This document shows, piece by piece, positions 10,496-22,499 of a stretch of DNA of 64,000 nucleotides. Position numbers and translations under genes: made by a program. This stretch comes from Morella rubra (Eukaryota; Streptophyta; Magnoliopsida; Fagales; Myricaceae), in contig CM025853.1 of the NCBI GenBank assembly GCA_003952965.2, positions 11,603,187-11,667,186 on the forward strand, given 5' to 3'. Below the pieces are notes generated by a model. It worked only from the letters and a program-made list of their open reading frames with translations. It searched no databases and was not told the origin of the DNA. Within the stretch, counting starts at the first letter, position 1. Each line of letters starts with the position of its first letter.

Positions 10496-11812
10496 TAAAA
10501 TCACACACAAAATGATTTTAAATAGAGAATGAGGCTGTGAATTAGAACGAAGATTCATAAGGAATTTTGCGAATTATTTTCCCAAATTTTCGTTTTTGTG
10601 CGTTTTATTATAACCAGTTACTCATTTCCATTGATAAATACATGTAAAGATAAACATTTATTAATTTCAAAACAAATAAGGAATAAATTTGCGCACTCAA
10701 ATTATTGGGCTCATACTTAATATTCAAATTATTATTTTTGTAATATTACACTCACTAATTATTAAGGGACCGTCTCATCTTTGTACTCGGCACCCCCGAT
10801 TGCATGAAGATGCGCGCACGATAAGATAAAGGACCCTTGGGAGGAACCAATGAAAAGTTAGGGCAGAGCCTCGGAGCCGGCCCAAGCGAAGATCAGTACT
10901 CGAAGTCTTAAGGAGGAGCCCACAAAAGGGAAAGCTGTGGGGACTGCAGACTCGCCAGTCAGGCACACCGTGAGGCTGACTACAGCAGACCGGGAGGTAC
11001 AATTTCTGTTTTTTTGTTTCTATTTTCTGGAGTGAATGTAGAAAGTACAGACCGCGGATCAGGTGTGAACATTCAACCAAAGGCATCTTGGGGATCGGCA
11101 ATAGCTAAGTATTGTGGCCATTTTAAACATTTGACACTTTAGTCAAAAATTTCTAGTCCATAAAAAGAGGATTTCAGACAAAATCCTCTAACTCCTAAAC
11201 GATAGCTTTCCCTTAAAATAAAAATTCTATTGAAGATATAAAGTATTTTAAATCAATAATGTGTGGGGGTAATATAACAAAAATAGTAGTGTATAGAGTA
11301 AAATGTCAAAACTCTAACATGGAAAGGTGTAAAATATATTCATCTCAAGAAAATAAATACTTTTTGCATATAAAAGATTATTTCCATTGATAATTTTACC
11401 TTGGAAAAGAGTGATAGCCTTTTAAATTCTTTTAACTTTAGCCTGCTTGTAATTACTTGTTAAGGTCTGTGGTGCAACAACATGAAAACAGAAGTTAATG
11501 CTGTCTAAATCAAAAAGAAAACGAAAATTGGGGTGACCCATTAATTCCCGCAAGTAGAAAAATGTTTCTCTAAATTGGTATTTAACTTGCGAAATCTTCT
11601 TTTTTCCATTTTCGCAGCAATTTCGGATTTGTTTCTTTAATGAACTAATCTTGAGGAGATTGATAGTCTTAGTTAGATAAGAGAATGATTACCTGGAATT
11701 TGTATGCAATACCTTTAGAATTGAAATGTATATGTTTTATAGAATTGTCCATGTACCCAGCGGCAGAGATGCACTTGCTTCCTCAAGAGCAGGCGTGTAT
11801 TCGACATCATGT
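10496..11812. other. intergenic, with an unassigned GC-richer block
   Basis: Mostly AT-rich with no recognisable feature. The part at 10770-11100 is clearly richer in G and C and holds a 108-codon minus-strand frame whose peptide I do not recognise. It shows no terminal repeats or splice structure, so I do not call a gene. Confidence 0.35.
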
Positions 11813-12052
11813 TGATGGAAATGAATGATGGCTGGAAATTGTCTTTCGTCTTTCGATAGTCAAATTATTTAGCCTTGAGATGCTTTGTTTTGCTTGTAGA
11901 AAGTTGGAGAGAAATTGAATGAATTTAACTTGTTATTCAATGAGATTTTATAAACCTCATTGCACCCATTCCAGACAGTTGCATCTTTTGGCCAACGGAA
12001 ACCGTTGGTTGCATTGGTTCAGTAGTTAGTATATACCGGTTCATGGGTAATG
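11813..12052 (-). repeat. truncated 3' LTR of the copia element
   Basis: This segment starts TGATGGAAATGAATG and matches the right LTR up to CATGGGTAATGAT. Homology ends at 12052, where protease-coding sequence begins, so the U3 start is missing. Confidence 0.65.
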
Positions 12053-12055
12053 ATC

Positions 12056-12900
12056 ACAGTATATGTTGTTGCCCATGTAGATTTATGTTCATTCAGTGAT
12101 TTATCCTTCAGCTACACGAACAAATCTTTATTCCTAGCTATGTGTCTTGTAGCTCTAGAATCTATCCATCAAGAATCAGTTGTAGGTTCTGCTAACATGA
12201 CCTCTGTGATAATCATCGCAATTTCTTTGTCCTTTTTATTTCCTTTATATTTAGGACAATCCATTTTGAAATGAAAAAATTTCCTGCACTTGTAACATGC
12301 TCCTTTGGTTTTCTTATTAGGTTTATACTTTTTTATCCACTTTCTTTTGAAATTTGTCTGTTTCCTTGCTTGAGACTTTATTTATGGAATTTGTGTATTT
12401 AATGCTTGTGTAACCATCAACCCACCTTCTCTCCTTTTCATTCTTTCTTCTAATATCAACAAAATAGGAAGAGAAACCATAGACATCCCTTTTCCACTAT
12501 GTGTAAGAGTTGTTATAATATGTTTCCATGATAAAGGTAAACTATTAAGTATGGTTGTTACTTGCATTTTGTCAAATATTCGATGACCAGTATTTTCTAA
12601 TTTTTTTTTGCAATTAATTCCATTTGGTTTACATGTTCTCACACATACTCATTTTCATTCTTTCATGAACTCTATATTTATCTAATAAAAGTTGTATGTG
12701 AATATCTGACCTTTGACCATACTTAGCATCTAAAGTCTCTATCATTTTCTTTTGCTGATTCACTACATTTGAAGAGAGGAATGGTATTATCCATCATATT
12801 GTCTAAAAGGCTAACTCTAGCCATTAAATCATCATCTATCCATTTGTCGTGCTTTTTAATGGCCACTTCATCTTTTAAGTCTATAATCTATGGTTTTTAA
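12056..12900 (-). pseudogene. copia gag and protease remnant
   Basis: Minus-strand frames show, in order, a copia gag segment (MQVTTILNSLPLSW, LTHSGKGMSMVSL), a degraded zinc-knuckle region around CYKCRKFFHFKMDCPKY near 12265-12300, and the protease start WWIDSRATRHIARNKDLFV near 12140-12180. The catalytic triplet, normally Asp-Ser-Gly, reads Asp-Ser-Arg. Frames are interrupted, and nothing of pol remains downstream because the sequence joins the LTR. It is inactive. Confidence 0.75.
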
Positions 12901-13728
12901 TGACCTCTTCATCTTTTTAGTGGTCACTTCATCTAGAATATTATATATTCTCTCATGTGTAAGTAAATATGACATATGTCGTCTCTACATTCTATAATTG
13001 ATGTCATTTGAATTTTCTATTTTTGAAGAATTAATACCACTGTTAAAAGTCATTTATTTATCTTTTAGAATTATGTACATAACATATACAAATATTAAAT
13101 ACAAACACGTATTTAATATATAAAACAACAACTATTATTGTAAAACAATACTTACAATCCACAAAATATAATGTGTACAAATAACTTAAAATATAAAATT
13201 GTCTTAAACTACTTCATTATTACACAACTATTACATTTAATAATTATTAAAAAATTTGTACGACCCTTACTTGAATTTTTTGGGAGATGCTCTTGCCATT
13301 TGTCTTGGCTAGCCATACTTCGGAGCATGCTTGAAAGAACCTCTCAAGCCACGATCTGAAATTCCCCTCCTATGGTCTCGATCAATCCAAGGATTTGTGT
13401 ATTTCTTTCGAATACATGACTTTATCCAACAAATCTTGGATGAACCCTTGAGCTATAGATATAAATTTTATTTTTATCATGATTCTTAGCCTGAACAACA
13501 TCTAAAAATGTTAATTTATCAAATCTGGAACTTATAGAAGTAATTTGATAGGCAAACATTGATTAACAAGCATTTTGGGCTGAAATTGGACTGAAATAGA
13601 CCTTGGGCTTAGAGTTTGGGCTTTAAATTCATGTGTGTTGCCTAGTTGCACGCGTGCCATGTGTGTGTTGTCTGGAGTTGGACTCAACATGTTATTTGGG
13701 CTATAGCAGTTAGAAATTGGGCTTCTTT

Positions 13729-14209
13729 CCCTAGCCCGTGCAAGCCTTCAACGTCAAGTGAAAATGAATTTCTTTAAGCCACCATGTGCAACGCCTCTCC
13801 ACGCTCAAGACTGGCCGTTAAGTTCTCTCTAACACTTTCAAATCTGGGGAAAGGACTTCCGGCAAACTTGGATGGCGGGATAGATGAAAAAGAAATCCTA
13901 TCACTTTGCTGCAACAACAGAGAGACCGAATACCTCGTGAAATGTCTTCAAATCATAGGTGTATTTTCTTCGTTCAACCCGTGTGTCTCCTCAAAGTCCA
14001 GTTTTCATTTTGGCCACCGCGTTTGAATAAGAAGTTTGACCGATTGACATTTCTTTTTCCTCCAGCCCGTGCAACCCTTCAACGTCCAGTGAAAATAAAT
14101 TTCTTTGAGCCATCATGTGCGACACCTCTCCACGCTCAAAACCGACCGGTAAGTTCTCGCAAAACCTTTCGAATCCGGACGGAAGACTTCCGGTAGACTT
14201 AGATGGCAG
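13729..14209. repeat. spaced duplication in the copia leader (about 330-bp period)
   Basis: The block at 13735-13880 (AGCCCGTGCAAGCCTTCAACG through CTTGGATGGC) recurs at 14065-14209 with moderate divergence. The hAT element begins exactly at the end of the second copy; sequence equivalent to 13881 onward resumes at 17635 after it. Confidence 0.6.
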
Positions 14210-17200
14210 CAGTAGTGTATCTAGGATATAAAATGAGTGGGGTCGAATTTCTAAGGCAAAATTACCAAAAAAAAGTTTCCACGTAACGTAAAAAGTGTCT
14301 TAAAATTACAATATCGCAAATTAAGAACTAAAAATATTAAAAATAATGAAATACACTTACTGAACTATTTGCTAATACTGAGAGATGGTAATTGAATCCT
14401 ACGGGCCTTCATCTTCTGAAAACGTTGTAAAATGGCTTTGTTCTCAATAGTGTCAAAAATTTTCTTCTCAATGTATACTACCATGCTATCATTCATCTAT
14501 TCATCTCCTATCCTATTTCGCAAATCAGTCTTAATAATCTTCATTGCAGAAAACACTCTCTCAACGGTTGCAGTCGCAACCGGTAAGACCAATGCTAACT
14601 CAATAAGACGATAAACTAATGGAAATATAATATTCTTGCCACTCTCAACCATCTTCATAGCAAGACCTCCAATATCTTGAATCCCAGAAAAATCATCATT
14701 GCTTCTAACATCTTGAATGTAGGTCTGAAGCTAATCTCTAAGTAGTATAAGTTCAATTGTTGAGAAATCATCTGAATAAAATTGAGCAAGACGATATAAC
14801 TTAGTATGATCAAATGCTTGAATGAGTTCCTTGGATCAAAACATGCTATGCAAAGAAGTAGTTCCGTATTTGCTTCATTGAAACGATTATCCATCTCCTG
14901 AGAAATCAAATCAATAACTTGGCAAAACACTTCCACACGAAAATGATGCCAATAAGTAATTGTTTGCCCTCCACACCTCGAACTACGAGTTGGTACAATG
15001 TCTAGGCACAACGATGGCATTAGTCTCAAAAAAATTTCACTTCTTCCAAAAATTCATCCCATCTCATCTCCCTCAAATCTTGCAACCGTGTCTTCACAAC
15101 TCTTACCAAAGACATAGCATTAACAATGTCTTGATCCTTTCGTTGTAATGCTAGTGACAATTCACTAGTAATTCCCATTATATTCCTCAACAAATGCATA
15201 GTGAATACAAACTCAAAGGTTTCCATCTTATCCATTAAACTCATAGCCATGGATCTTTGATTTGAGAGAGTACCATCCTCTTTTATGCTTTCAAGCACTT
15301 CCAACACTGCTGACCACATACTGAAGAGACGGAGTATTGTTATGTGGTGTGAACCCCAACGAGTATCACCTACAATATTATGGGAATTAAAAACCTATAA
15401 ACAAAGAAAAAAAACTAAATAGTCTAAAGTATTATAATGAGATATAGTAATCAAGGAGTATCACCTGGTCGTACGAGACTGGTTTCTTGATTTTTGCCCC
15501 TTCCATTAGATTTCTCTCCATTCTCTAACTGCTCCACTATTTTCTCATGTTGGGATTGCCGAAGAATATCTTTCCTTTTACAAGAAGCTCCAACCATAGT
15601 TACAATCATAGAAACATAGTTAAAAAAATCACCAGCTTGTAAATTATTCTTTGCAATAGCTACAACAGCCAGTTGAAGTTGGTGAGCAAAACAATGGATA
15701 TAGAAAGCAGAACGATTCTAACTCAAAATAAGCGACTTCAATCCATTGAACTCGCCTCGCATGTTTGATGCCCCATCATACCTTGACCTCTCAATCTGGA
15801 TATTGATAACCCGCGTCTTGCAAACAATTTGTCTATAACAGTTTTTAAAGATTGTGAGCATGTGTCAGTAACATGTTCCACACCAAGAAACCGTTCAATC
15901 ACCTGTCCACTTTTGTTCAAATATCTCAAAACCACTGTCATTTGCTCCTTCACTGAACTATCTCGAGACTCATCAACCATAAGAGAAAAAAATCCATCCC
16001 CAATGTCTTTAATGATAACAAGTGTGTCAAAGCTGCACAAGCATTTACCATTTCCTTCTGAATAGTTGGACAAGTCATTTGGTTGTTTCCAAGAGCATTT
16101 AGATTAATTGTCTTAGAAACTTTTTTTTTACGTAAGCTGTACCATTTCAAAAGCTCACGAAAATTTCCCTGCCTCAATGAACTCTTGGACTCATCATGAC
16201 CACGAAAACTAATCCTTGTCTCAAAAGAAAACGAATGCAATCTAAAACCGCTGTTAATCGAATGCGATAAGCATTCTCTTGCTCGTGCTCATGTGCGGAT
16301 AATATGTGTGACACACTTTGTCGCTGATTCATGAGTGCTTCACATTTTTGTCTAGCTTCATTGTGAGCACTATCATGTCTGCCAACATGTTCATTAAATC
16401 TCTCCAGCGCCTTTTTCTAATTATCAAATTCCTTAGATATAAACTCATCTCTCCCGGATTGTGCTCCTTTAGGTCGCCTAAATAGATAACACCACAAACA
16501 ATAAGCTGCATCCTCTGATACGCTATTTTCTAACCATGGATAATCTTTGTACCACACCTCCCTAAAACCCCTCAAATCCTTCCCAAATTTCTTCTTGGGA
16601 AAAACATGGCCACAAGGTTGAAAAGCACCTTTGGTCAAGTACTCTCTACGAACTTGATCCTGAATCCTAGCATCATACGAGTCAATAAATTTACGCAACC
16701 CTGGGTCAGAAATAATATCATCCGAACTCAACAAAGGGCGAGGTCTTTTCGAACTAGAATCCTCATTAGAAGTGGTAGCCACATTAGGAGTATTCGATGA
16801 CTCCATACTTCGTGGCTTTTTTTATTAAAATCGCTCCATTATCTAAAAAAACAGAACAAAACCTAGTTACCCTATATGGCTAAATTGAAAAATTAAATTA
16901 AACTAAATAGTCTAGAGGTAATGAAAGCAACAAAAGGTACTAGCAACCTGAAAACAGTTTATCAACTAACAACCTTCTCAAAAGAGAAGGGAAACTATAA
17001 CCACACCAAAATTTCTTTTCCTGAAAAAGAACCGCTAAAATTTTAAAAAAAAAGCTCATTTTAACTAAAGCATCAAAATGGTTATGTAGGCACCACAATT
17101 ATTGTAGCATGGCAGAATAGATACAGAGATACCTTATGTACTAGTAACTTCAACTTGTTGGTGCTTCTTTTTTTGGATCATTAAGAGTATGGTTTTTGCA

Positions 17201-17634
17201 CTATTTGGTGGATCAATAATAAGGATCAATAATAAAAAGATAGAAGAAATAGCATCAGTATTTCTGAAATAATAAAAAGCTTGATGCACTATGCTTTAGG
17301 AGTGCCATTTTGAAATAATAGCAAAATTCCTAAATAATAGCACTATGAAATAATAGCATCAAACTTTTTATTAAACAAATATTCCTAAATAATAGAGCAT
17401 ACTCCTATGCATCAGTATTTCTTCTATACTTCTCAACTTTCTCAATTCTTCTCAAACAGATATTCCTAAAGCTTGATGCTCTATTCGGCTATTCTTTAAT
17501 GTTTTGAAACCCTAAATGGCTAAATTGAAAAATTAAATTAAATTAAACTAAATCCTAAATAGTCTAAAATCTAAATTATCGATTTCAATTTTCACATACC
17601 TAGAGGCTGGAGTGGAGAGGGCCGAGAGGCAGTC
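14210..17634 (-). mobile_element. Tip100-type hAT element, near full length
   Basis: The left end CAGTAGTGTATCTAGGATAT matches the Tip100 terminus style (CAG-G-GGCGGA/T-C-AG-type). Immediately outside is GGCAG, repeated at 17635-17639, where interrupted host homology resumes. Extended to 8 bp the match is only 6 of 8, and the right inverted terminus is not recognisable, so that end is eroded. It contains one transposase-length degenerate coding region, with a likely 5' untranslated region and intron at 16820-17630 holding an internal AT-rich repeat (compare 16868-16920 and 17515-17570). Confidence 0.72.
14426..16806 (-). pseudogene. Tip100/ZMYM-like hAT transposase (TTF zinc finger plus hAT dimerisation), frame broken
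   Basis: The start at 16806 gives MESSNTPNVATTSNEDSSSK, then the TTF-type zinc-finger region (GAFQPCGHVFPKKKFG, EDAAYCLWCYLFRR). Further down the minus strand lie the conserved core (FRGHDESKSSLRQGNF, ALGNNQMTCPTIQKEMV, FFSLMVDESRDSSVKEQMTV, LRGQG) and the region ending with DTRWGSHH (about 15340-15360). The C-terminal hAT dimerisation region is at 14430-14620. The span equals a full-length transposase of about 790 residues. Stops and frameshifts occur throughout, for example after KEFDN (16417) and within the GQGYDG-type motif near 15780. The encoded enzyme would cut and paste elements with matching ends; this copy is dead. Confidence 0.85.
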
Positions 17635-17918
17635 GGCAGATAGATGAAAAATAAATCCTGTCACTTTGCTATACAACAGAGAGACCTAATACCAGCAACA
17701 CTCATCCCTCTCGTAGACCTCGTGAAGTGTCTTCAAATCTCTAGTGTAGTGAAGGCATCCACTATTATCTGAAATTGTTTACAGCTCGATTCGAATATGT
17801 TTCAAACATAGTTGTAAAACGCTAGTATCGAAGCAAGATCAAGAGTTTGTTTGTTAAATGTCCTCTCCACCTAAACCAATTGGCGTTCAGATTGAGCATC
17901 ATCTTCTAATAAAGCCAT

Positions 17919-17931
17919 GGCTCTGGTACCA
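17919..17931 (-). promoter_or_regulatory. primer-binding site of the copia element (initiator tRNA-Met type)
   Basis: The minus strand reads TGGTACCAGAGCC immediately inside the right LTR. Plant copia elements use TGGTATCAGAGC, complementary to initiator tRNA-Met; here one internal base differs. It fixes orientation and the 5' LTR. Confidence 0.75.
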
Positions 17932-18237
17932 TTAATGGAAATGAATGATCGTCGGAAATCATCCTTTGACAGTCAAATTCTTTGGCCTTGAGATACTATA
18001 TTTTGCTAGAAGGAAACTGGAGAGAAAAGAAATGAATTTAACTTGTTGTTCAATGAGATTTTATAGACCTCATTACACCCATTCTAGACAGTTGCATCTC
18101 TTGGAAGTAGTAATTTCTGTTGTTTGCATTGGTTCACACGTTGGCATATACCGGTTCATGGGTAATGATAATCTTGCAGCAATGCAATGCATGGAACACA
18201 TGTTATAAAAGATAACGAGTTTTGTTGATTTTTCCAA
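17932..18237 (-). repeat. 5' LTR of the copia element
   Basis: This segment is homologous to 11813-12052 over its first 240 bp and continues about 65 bp further (U3 side). The outer boundary is estimated at a CA near 18237; no target duplication could be confirmed. Confidence 0.55.
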
Positions 18238-18519
18238 CAGAAAGGCAACCCTACGAAAGTTGAAAACATCCATTGCTAGAATCCCTCACCCTCCCCCTTC
18301 CTCCCTCCACCATTTTAGGCTAGTGCTCCTTCCGCCTCCCTCTCTCCTCCCTTTAAGAAACATCTCTTGGTTGGTATCTGCAAAAACTCATTCCCAGATA
18401 TTTTATACGCACCTTTTTAGGTGAGGGTCAAGCCTAAATTTAGGATGTTTTGGAGTATTTTTTGGCCATGCATAACATGGATGACCCCATCCTTAGGCCT
18501 TCTTTTCTACTCCAAACTG

Positions 18520-19011
18520 GAGGTAGCTAGACGACGCATGATGGCGCACAAGTAACCACACGCAGGTGCGGGTCTTACGGGTAGACCCTTTTCCCTTCTT
18601 TTTTGGTGGCCTCTCACGGTCACACTCTGTAAGGCTCGTTTCCGGTTGCCCTTTGGCTGGCCACACTCCACCAAAGATTTACTCGACTTCTGTTTTTGTA
18701 TTTTTTTAGTTTTCGATTTTTATTTCAAGGATTTATCATGGGATGGAACTAGCGTGGACCACTTCTTTTCAATGACCTCTGGCGGAAACACACTACCTTA
18801 CCGATTTTAGCAGTCCTAAATTTGCAACTTTGATGGTGGCTAGACGACGCGTGATGCCGCATAAGCAACCACACGCGAGCTCAGGTCTCAAGGGTAGACC
18901 CATTTTCCCCTCTTTTTTGGTGGCCTCTCACAGTCACATTCTGTAAGGCTCGTTTTTGGTTACCCTTTGGCTGGCCACACTCCATCAGAGATTTACTTGA
19001 CTTGTGTTTTT
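18520..19011. repeat. tandem repeat array, 313-316 bp unit (left part)
   Basis: A unit marked by GCTAGACGACGC(A/G)TGATG recurs at 18526 and 18839 (313-bp step). Phrases GGTGGCCTCTCAC, GTAAGGCTCGTTT and ACCACTTCTTTTC also repeat. The same units reappear at 31091-31555, so the Gypsy element at 19012-31090 was inserted into this array. The repeat is of unknown nature; no open frame is shared by the copies. Confidence 0.8.
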
Positions 19012-20815
19012 TATCGCTTTTAAAAAGGTTAATTCCAAATGCAGAATTTGTCAAATTATAATCAAGAGAAGTCCCAGGGTCATTTCTATAGGTACGAGAT
19101 TTTTTTATGCCTTTTGAAACATGTAGTTTAAACTTAAAGAAATTGACAGCAAGTGATTTGATTTTTTGTTTTTGTTTTTATTTTTGAAAAGGAAAATAAC
19201 TGATAGAAATTAAAATTGACCTACAAAAGATGCCTAAACTAGAGTCAAAGCAAAATGCAAGAATCACGAAATGCTAACTAACAAGCTTAAAAGTTAAAAT
19301 AGAAAAGCAAACTACTACAGAAACTTGAAGAGGCAGATTATCAAACACCTGAGATGCGGTTTCCTTAGCATTGATTCTCTATTAACTCGATTTCCCCAAT
19401 TGATTAACTCAGTTGCCTAGATACTCAAATCTACAACGACCGGATTATAAATCCATTCAAGCCTAATCATACTAATTAAGATAACTTCATAGCAAAAGGA
19501 GATAATAATAAACTTGAAATAGCTAATTGAATCTTGTATACATTTGGATTATATGTGCCAAATGTCAACATAAAATCCAAAGCAAGAGAATCAATCATTG
19601 CTAAAATCATGTATCCCTAAAAACCAACGAAATTGTAATTAAAATAGTAACAACCTCCATTGATTTGATTATGAATCAATGCCAAGTACTACCCACAGCT
19701 CAGATGAAAGAGATTTAACTACCCATTCTCATAAAAAAATGATCATAACATATGAAGGAAAGAAATCTCATCACCTAAACAGAAGAATTTCTTGAAAAGA
19801 AAAAGAACATAAAATTAAGTAACAGAGAACAGAGCAATTAAAATGAAAGTGAGAGAAGCAATATTACTTGATTACAATGTCCAAATCAATGTAAACTCAA
19901 AGAAAAATAGAAAATTGATTAAACATAAATCTAAATTAACTACATATTCGAACATAAAAGCAAAAGAAAATGAAGAAAGAGCAAAACATAACCAATCGCC
20001 CAGGAGAAAGGAGAAAATAAAAAAGAGAAATGCTTGGTGTCCTTCCTGGGTTCTTCTGGAAAGAATATAACGGCTCAGGATCTCTGGGTGTGTAGGGCCC
20101 ACTTCTAAAATTAATTCCGAACCGTTGATTCTTCCCAGAAAAATCTGGGAAGAACCCAGGAAAAACACCAAGCATTGCTCAATAAAAAAATGCCAAAGGA
20201 GAACGAATGTCTCCGTAGAAAAGTCAAAAAGTGCCTAGAAGAATGAATCCCAAGAAAAGTAAAAATTGTGTAGAAAGAATGCCTCCTTCTTTTGCAAAAC
20301 CAAGCTGTGCCCTTTTTCTCTGAGATTCCTTTTGACCTTTCCTTCCTTATCCTCTCGCGTGACACTCTTCCATAATCGTTTTTCATCCTCATTCTCTTCT
20401 CTCTTTCGTGGCCTTCCTCTCTCTTCCGTCGGCTTCAAGACTTGTGAATTTTGATTTTTTTTTTTTGTTTCCCCCTTTGCCCTCTAATCTCTCTAGCTCT
20501 TTTAATTTAAGGTGAGTACTCAAATTTTAGGACAAAAATGCCCTCCTGCAATTTCAAGTCAATGTGAGTGAATAAGCCACAAAAGTCTTGACAATTTTAA
20601 ATTTCTAAAACTATAGCCCAATAGATGTATTGAGTTTCTCATTTGGCCCAAGATAAATAATGGTTACTCTACTTTTTTTAAACCCAAAATGCAGCTTACA
20701 TTAATCACAAGCCCTTTTAATATTTTTCTTGTAAACTTTGGCACTTACACAAAATAATCTGTCACATCTAGGCAATCTAGCATCTTATTTAACCCATTTT
20801 TTTATCCCTTAATCA
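19012..20815 (-). repeat. 3' LTR of the Athila/Tat element
   Basis: Aligns end to end with 29223-31090 (start TCGCTT(T/C)TAAAAAGG, end CCTTAATCA). Relative to its partner it carries a 156-bp MITE (20025-20180) and lacks that LTR's roughly 215-bp internal duplication. Confidence 0.9.
20025..20180. mobile_element. 156-bp Mutator-type MITE in the 3' LTR, perfect 9-bp duplication
   Basis: Termini are GAGAAATGCTTGGTGT and its near-perfect complement (GAGCAATGCTTGGTGT), and inverted homology continues through TTCCTGGGTTCTTC. AATAAAAAA flanks at 20016-20024 and 20181-20189. The partner LTR shows the empty site near 30450. Confidence 0.88.
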
Positions 20816-20827
20816 CACCCCCCCAAC
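20816..20827 (-). promoter_or_regulatory. polypurine tract of the Athila/Tat element
   Basis: The minus strand reads AGTTGGGGGGGTG directly before the 3' LTR start TGATTAAGG. This is the expected plus-strand priming site. Confidence 0.75.
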
Positions 20828-21863
20828 TAACTTTTTGCTAGTCTCAAGCAAATCAAACGATGGAAAAAATGTCAACTAAAGATATCTTGATTTTCTGAAT
20901 GCAAAGTAACGTGTGCATTAAATTTAAATATATCAAATTGATCAGCACCCAAATCAAATATCTTCAAATTCTAGCTTAGCAAAAGAGTTAAATAAACTAT
21001 CTACGAACTCAACCTAAGGAATTATGCCAGTCAAATAGTTGTCAGGTGTACCACATGTGTGTTCAAATTACAAAAGATGAGTCCATGTTTTCTTCAAAAC
21101 AATCAAATAACAAGCACAACTAAACATGAAACACCAACAGGCTTACCCTAATTCAAAACTACTGCAAAGTTGGTTTTCACGCTGTCACACTTTAAAAGGT
21201 AACTCTTTGCATTTTCCACTTTCATTTTTTTTTTCTTTAAGAGATTCCCCGATGACAAGTAGCCTTTTTCAATGTACATACTGACATCTTTTAGTGTCAA
21301 CTTCTTCCTTATTTTTTATTTTTTGCACTTGAGACATAGTTCATAAGAGTTTATGCCAATTGAGTCGCTATTTGATGCCAGATAAAATAGAGTCATCTAA
21401 AGTAGTTTGAGTGTTTTTTTTTAAGTCCAACAACCAATAGACTTGAAACATGCTTCCAAAAATTGAGTAACTGAGATAATAAATCAAAACCATCATGCTA
21501 AGGCTAGATTCTATTTCCTTTGGTATTCAAGTTACTCATAAATTTAACAACCTAAATTTAAGCACATCACCTTGAAAATTGAAACCCCATAAATTTCTCG
21601 TCTTGTCTTTTCCATCACTCTCAATGCGACACGTGATTCATTGAACAACACAACATATCCAACCCACATACCCAACACTCACAACCCCCAACTAAGTATG
21701 CACAATTTTCACAATGTGAATGCAATAAGAACAAGAAAAGACAGGAGGGAAGGAATTTACCTATTAAGACATAATAGCTATAGAAAATTTGAAAAAGAGA
21801 GTAAAAAGAAACAACAAGACAAGAAAAACAACATTACAAACTAACCGACAAAGGAAATTTAAA

Positions 21864-22376
21864 GGGGTAAAATCATAGTTAGCCCCATAAGTATGAGCAA
21901 AAATCAAATTGGTACCCCTAATTATCAATTCGGCGATTTGAGACCCATAACTTTTGAAAATCATCAATTCTAGCCCCCCGTCTAAATTAGCGTTAAATTT
22001 GACGGAAAATCATGCAAAATGACCAAAATGCCCCTCCAAGACTAAATTTTTAAAAATAAAGAAAAATAATAAAAATTTAAGAAATAAATTAAAAATAAAT
22101 ATTTTATTGAAATACTATTTCAATAGTTTTATTTAAAAATATTATTTTTTAAAAAAAATCATTTTTTTTTATTTTTAATGAATTTTTTGGAAATTTTATC
22201 TTGGGGGGGCATTTTGGCCATTTTGCATGATTTTCCATCTAATTTAACGCTAATTTAGACGGGGGGCTATAATTGATGATTTTCAAAAGTTATGGGTCTC
22301 AAATCGTCGAATTGATAATTAGGGATACTGATTTGATTTTTACTCATACTTATGGGACTAACTATGACTTTACCCC
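21864..22376. mobile_element. 513-bp Mutator-type MITE with about 200-bp TIRs, perfect 9-bp duplication
   Basis: Termini GGGGTAAAATCATAGTTAG and the complement of CTATGACTTTACCCC lead into arms of about 200 bp that pair almost completely (for example AATTTAACGCTAATTTAGAC in one arm). An AT-rich centre follows. AAATTTAAA flanks at 21855-21863 and 22377-22385. It sits in the noncoding part of the Gypsy element 3' of integrase. Confidence 0.92.
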
Positions 22377-22499
22377 AAATTTAAAATAACAATAGGTAGA
22401 AAAATATAAAATAAACGAGAACGGAAACAAGATGACTACACAACATAGGATTTAGGAGGGTCCTGCATGGGAAGAATGGAGTCCTCAGGTGAAAAGTGA

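Larger units (their letters stand above)
11813..18237 (-). mobile_element. Ty1/copia retroelement, pol-deleted and interrupted by a hAT
   Basis: Two direct copies of an LTR segment lie at 11813-12052 and 17932 to about 18237 (shared phrases include GGAAATGAATGAT and CCGGTTCATGGGTAATGAT). A primer-binding site abuts the right copy. The orientation is therefore minus, with the 5' LTR on the right. The coding remnant is gag plus the start of protease. Reverse transcriptase, RNase H and integrase are absent, and the protease runs straight into the left LTR copy. The leader carries a roughly 330-bp spaced duplication and the Tip100-type hAT at 14210-17634. The outer edge at 18237 is approximate. 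Confidence 0.75.

Noticed and set aside
10770-11101. A 108-codon minus-strand gene
   Set aside because: GC-richer and open, but no recognisable domain, start context or conserved motif.
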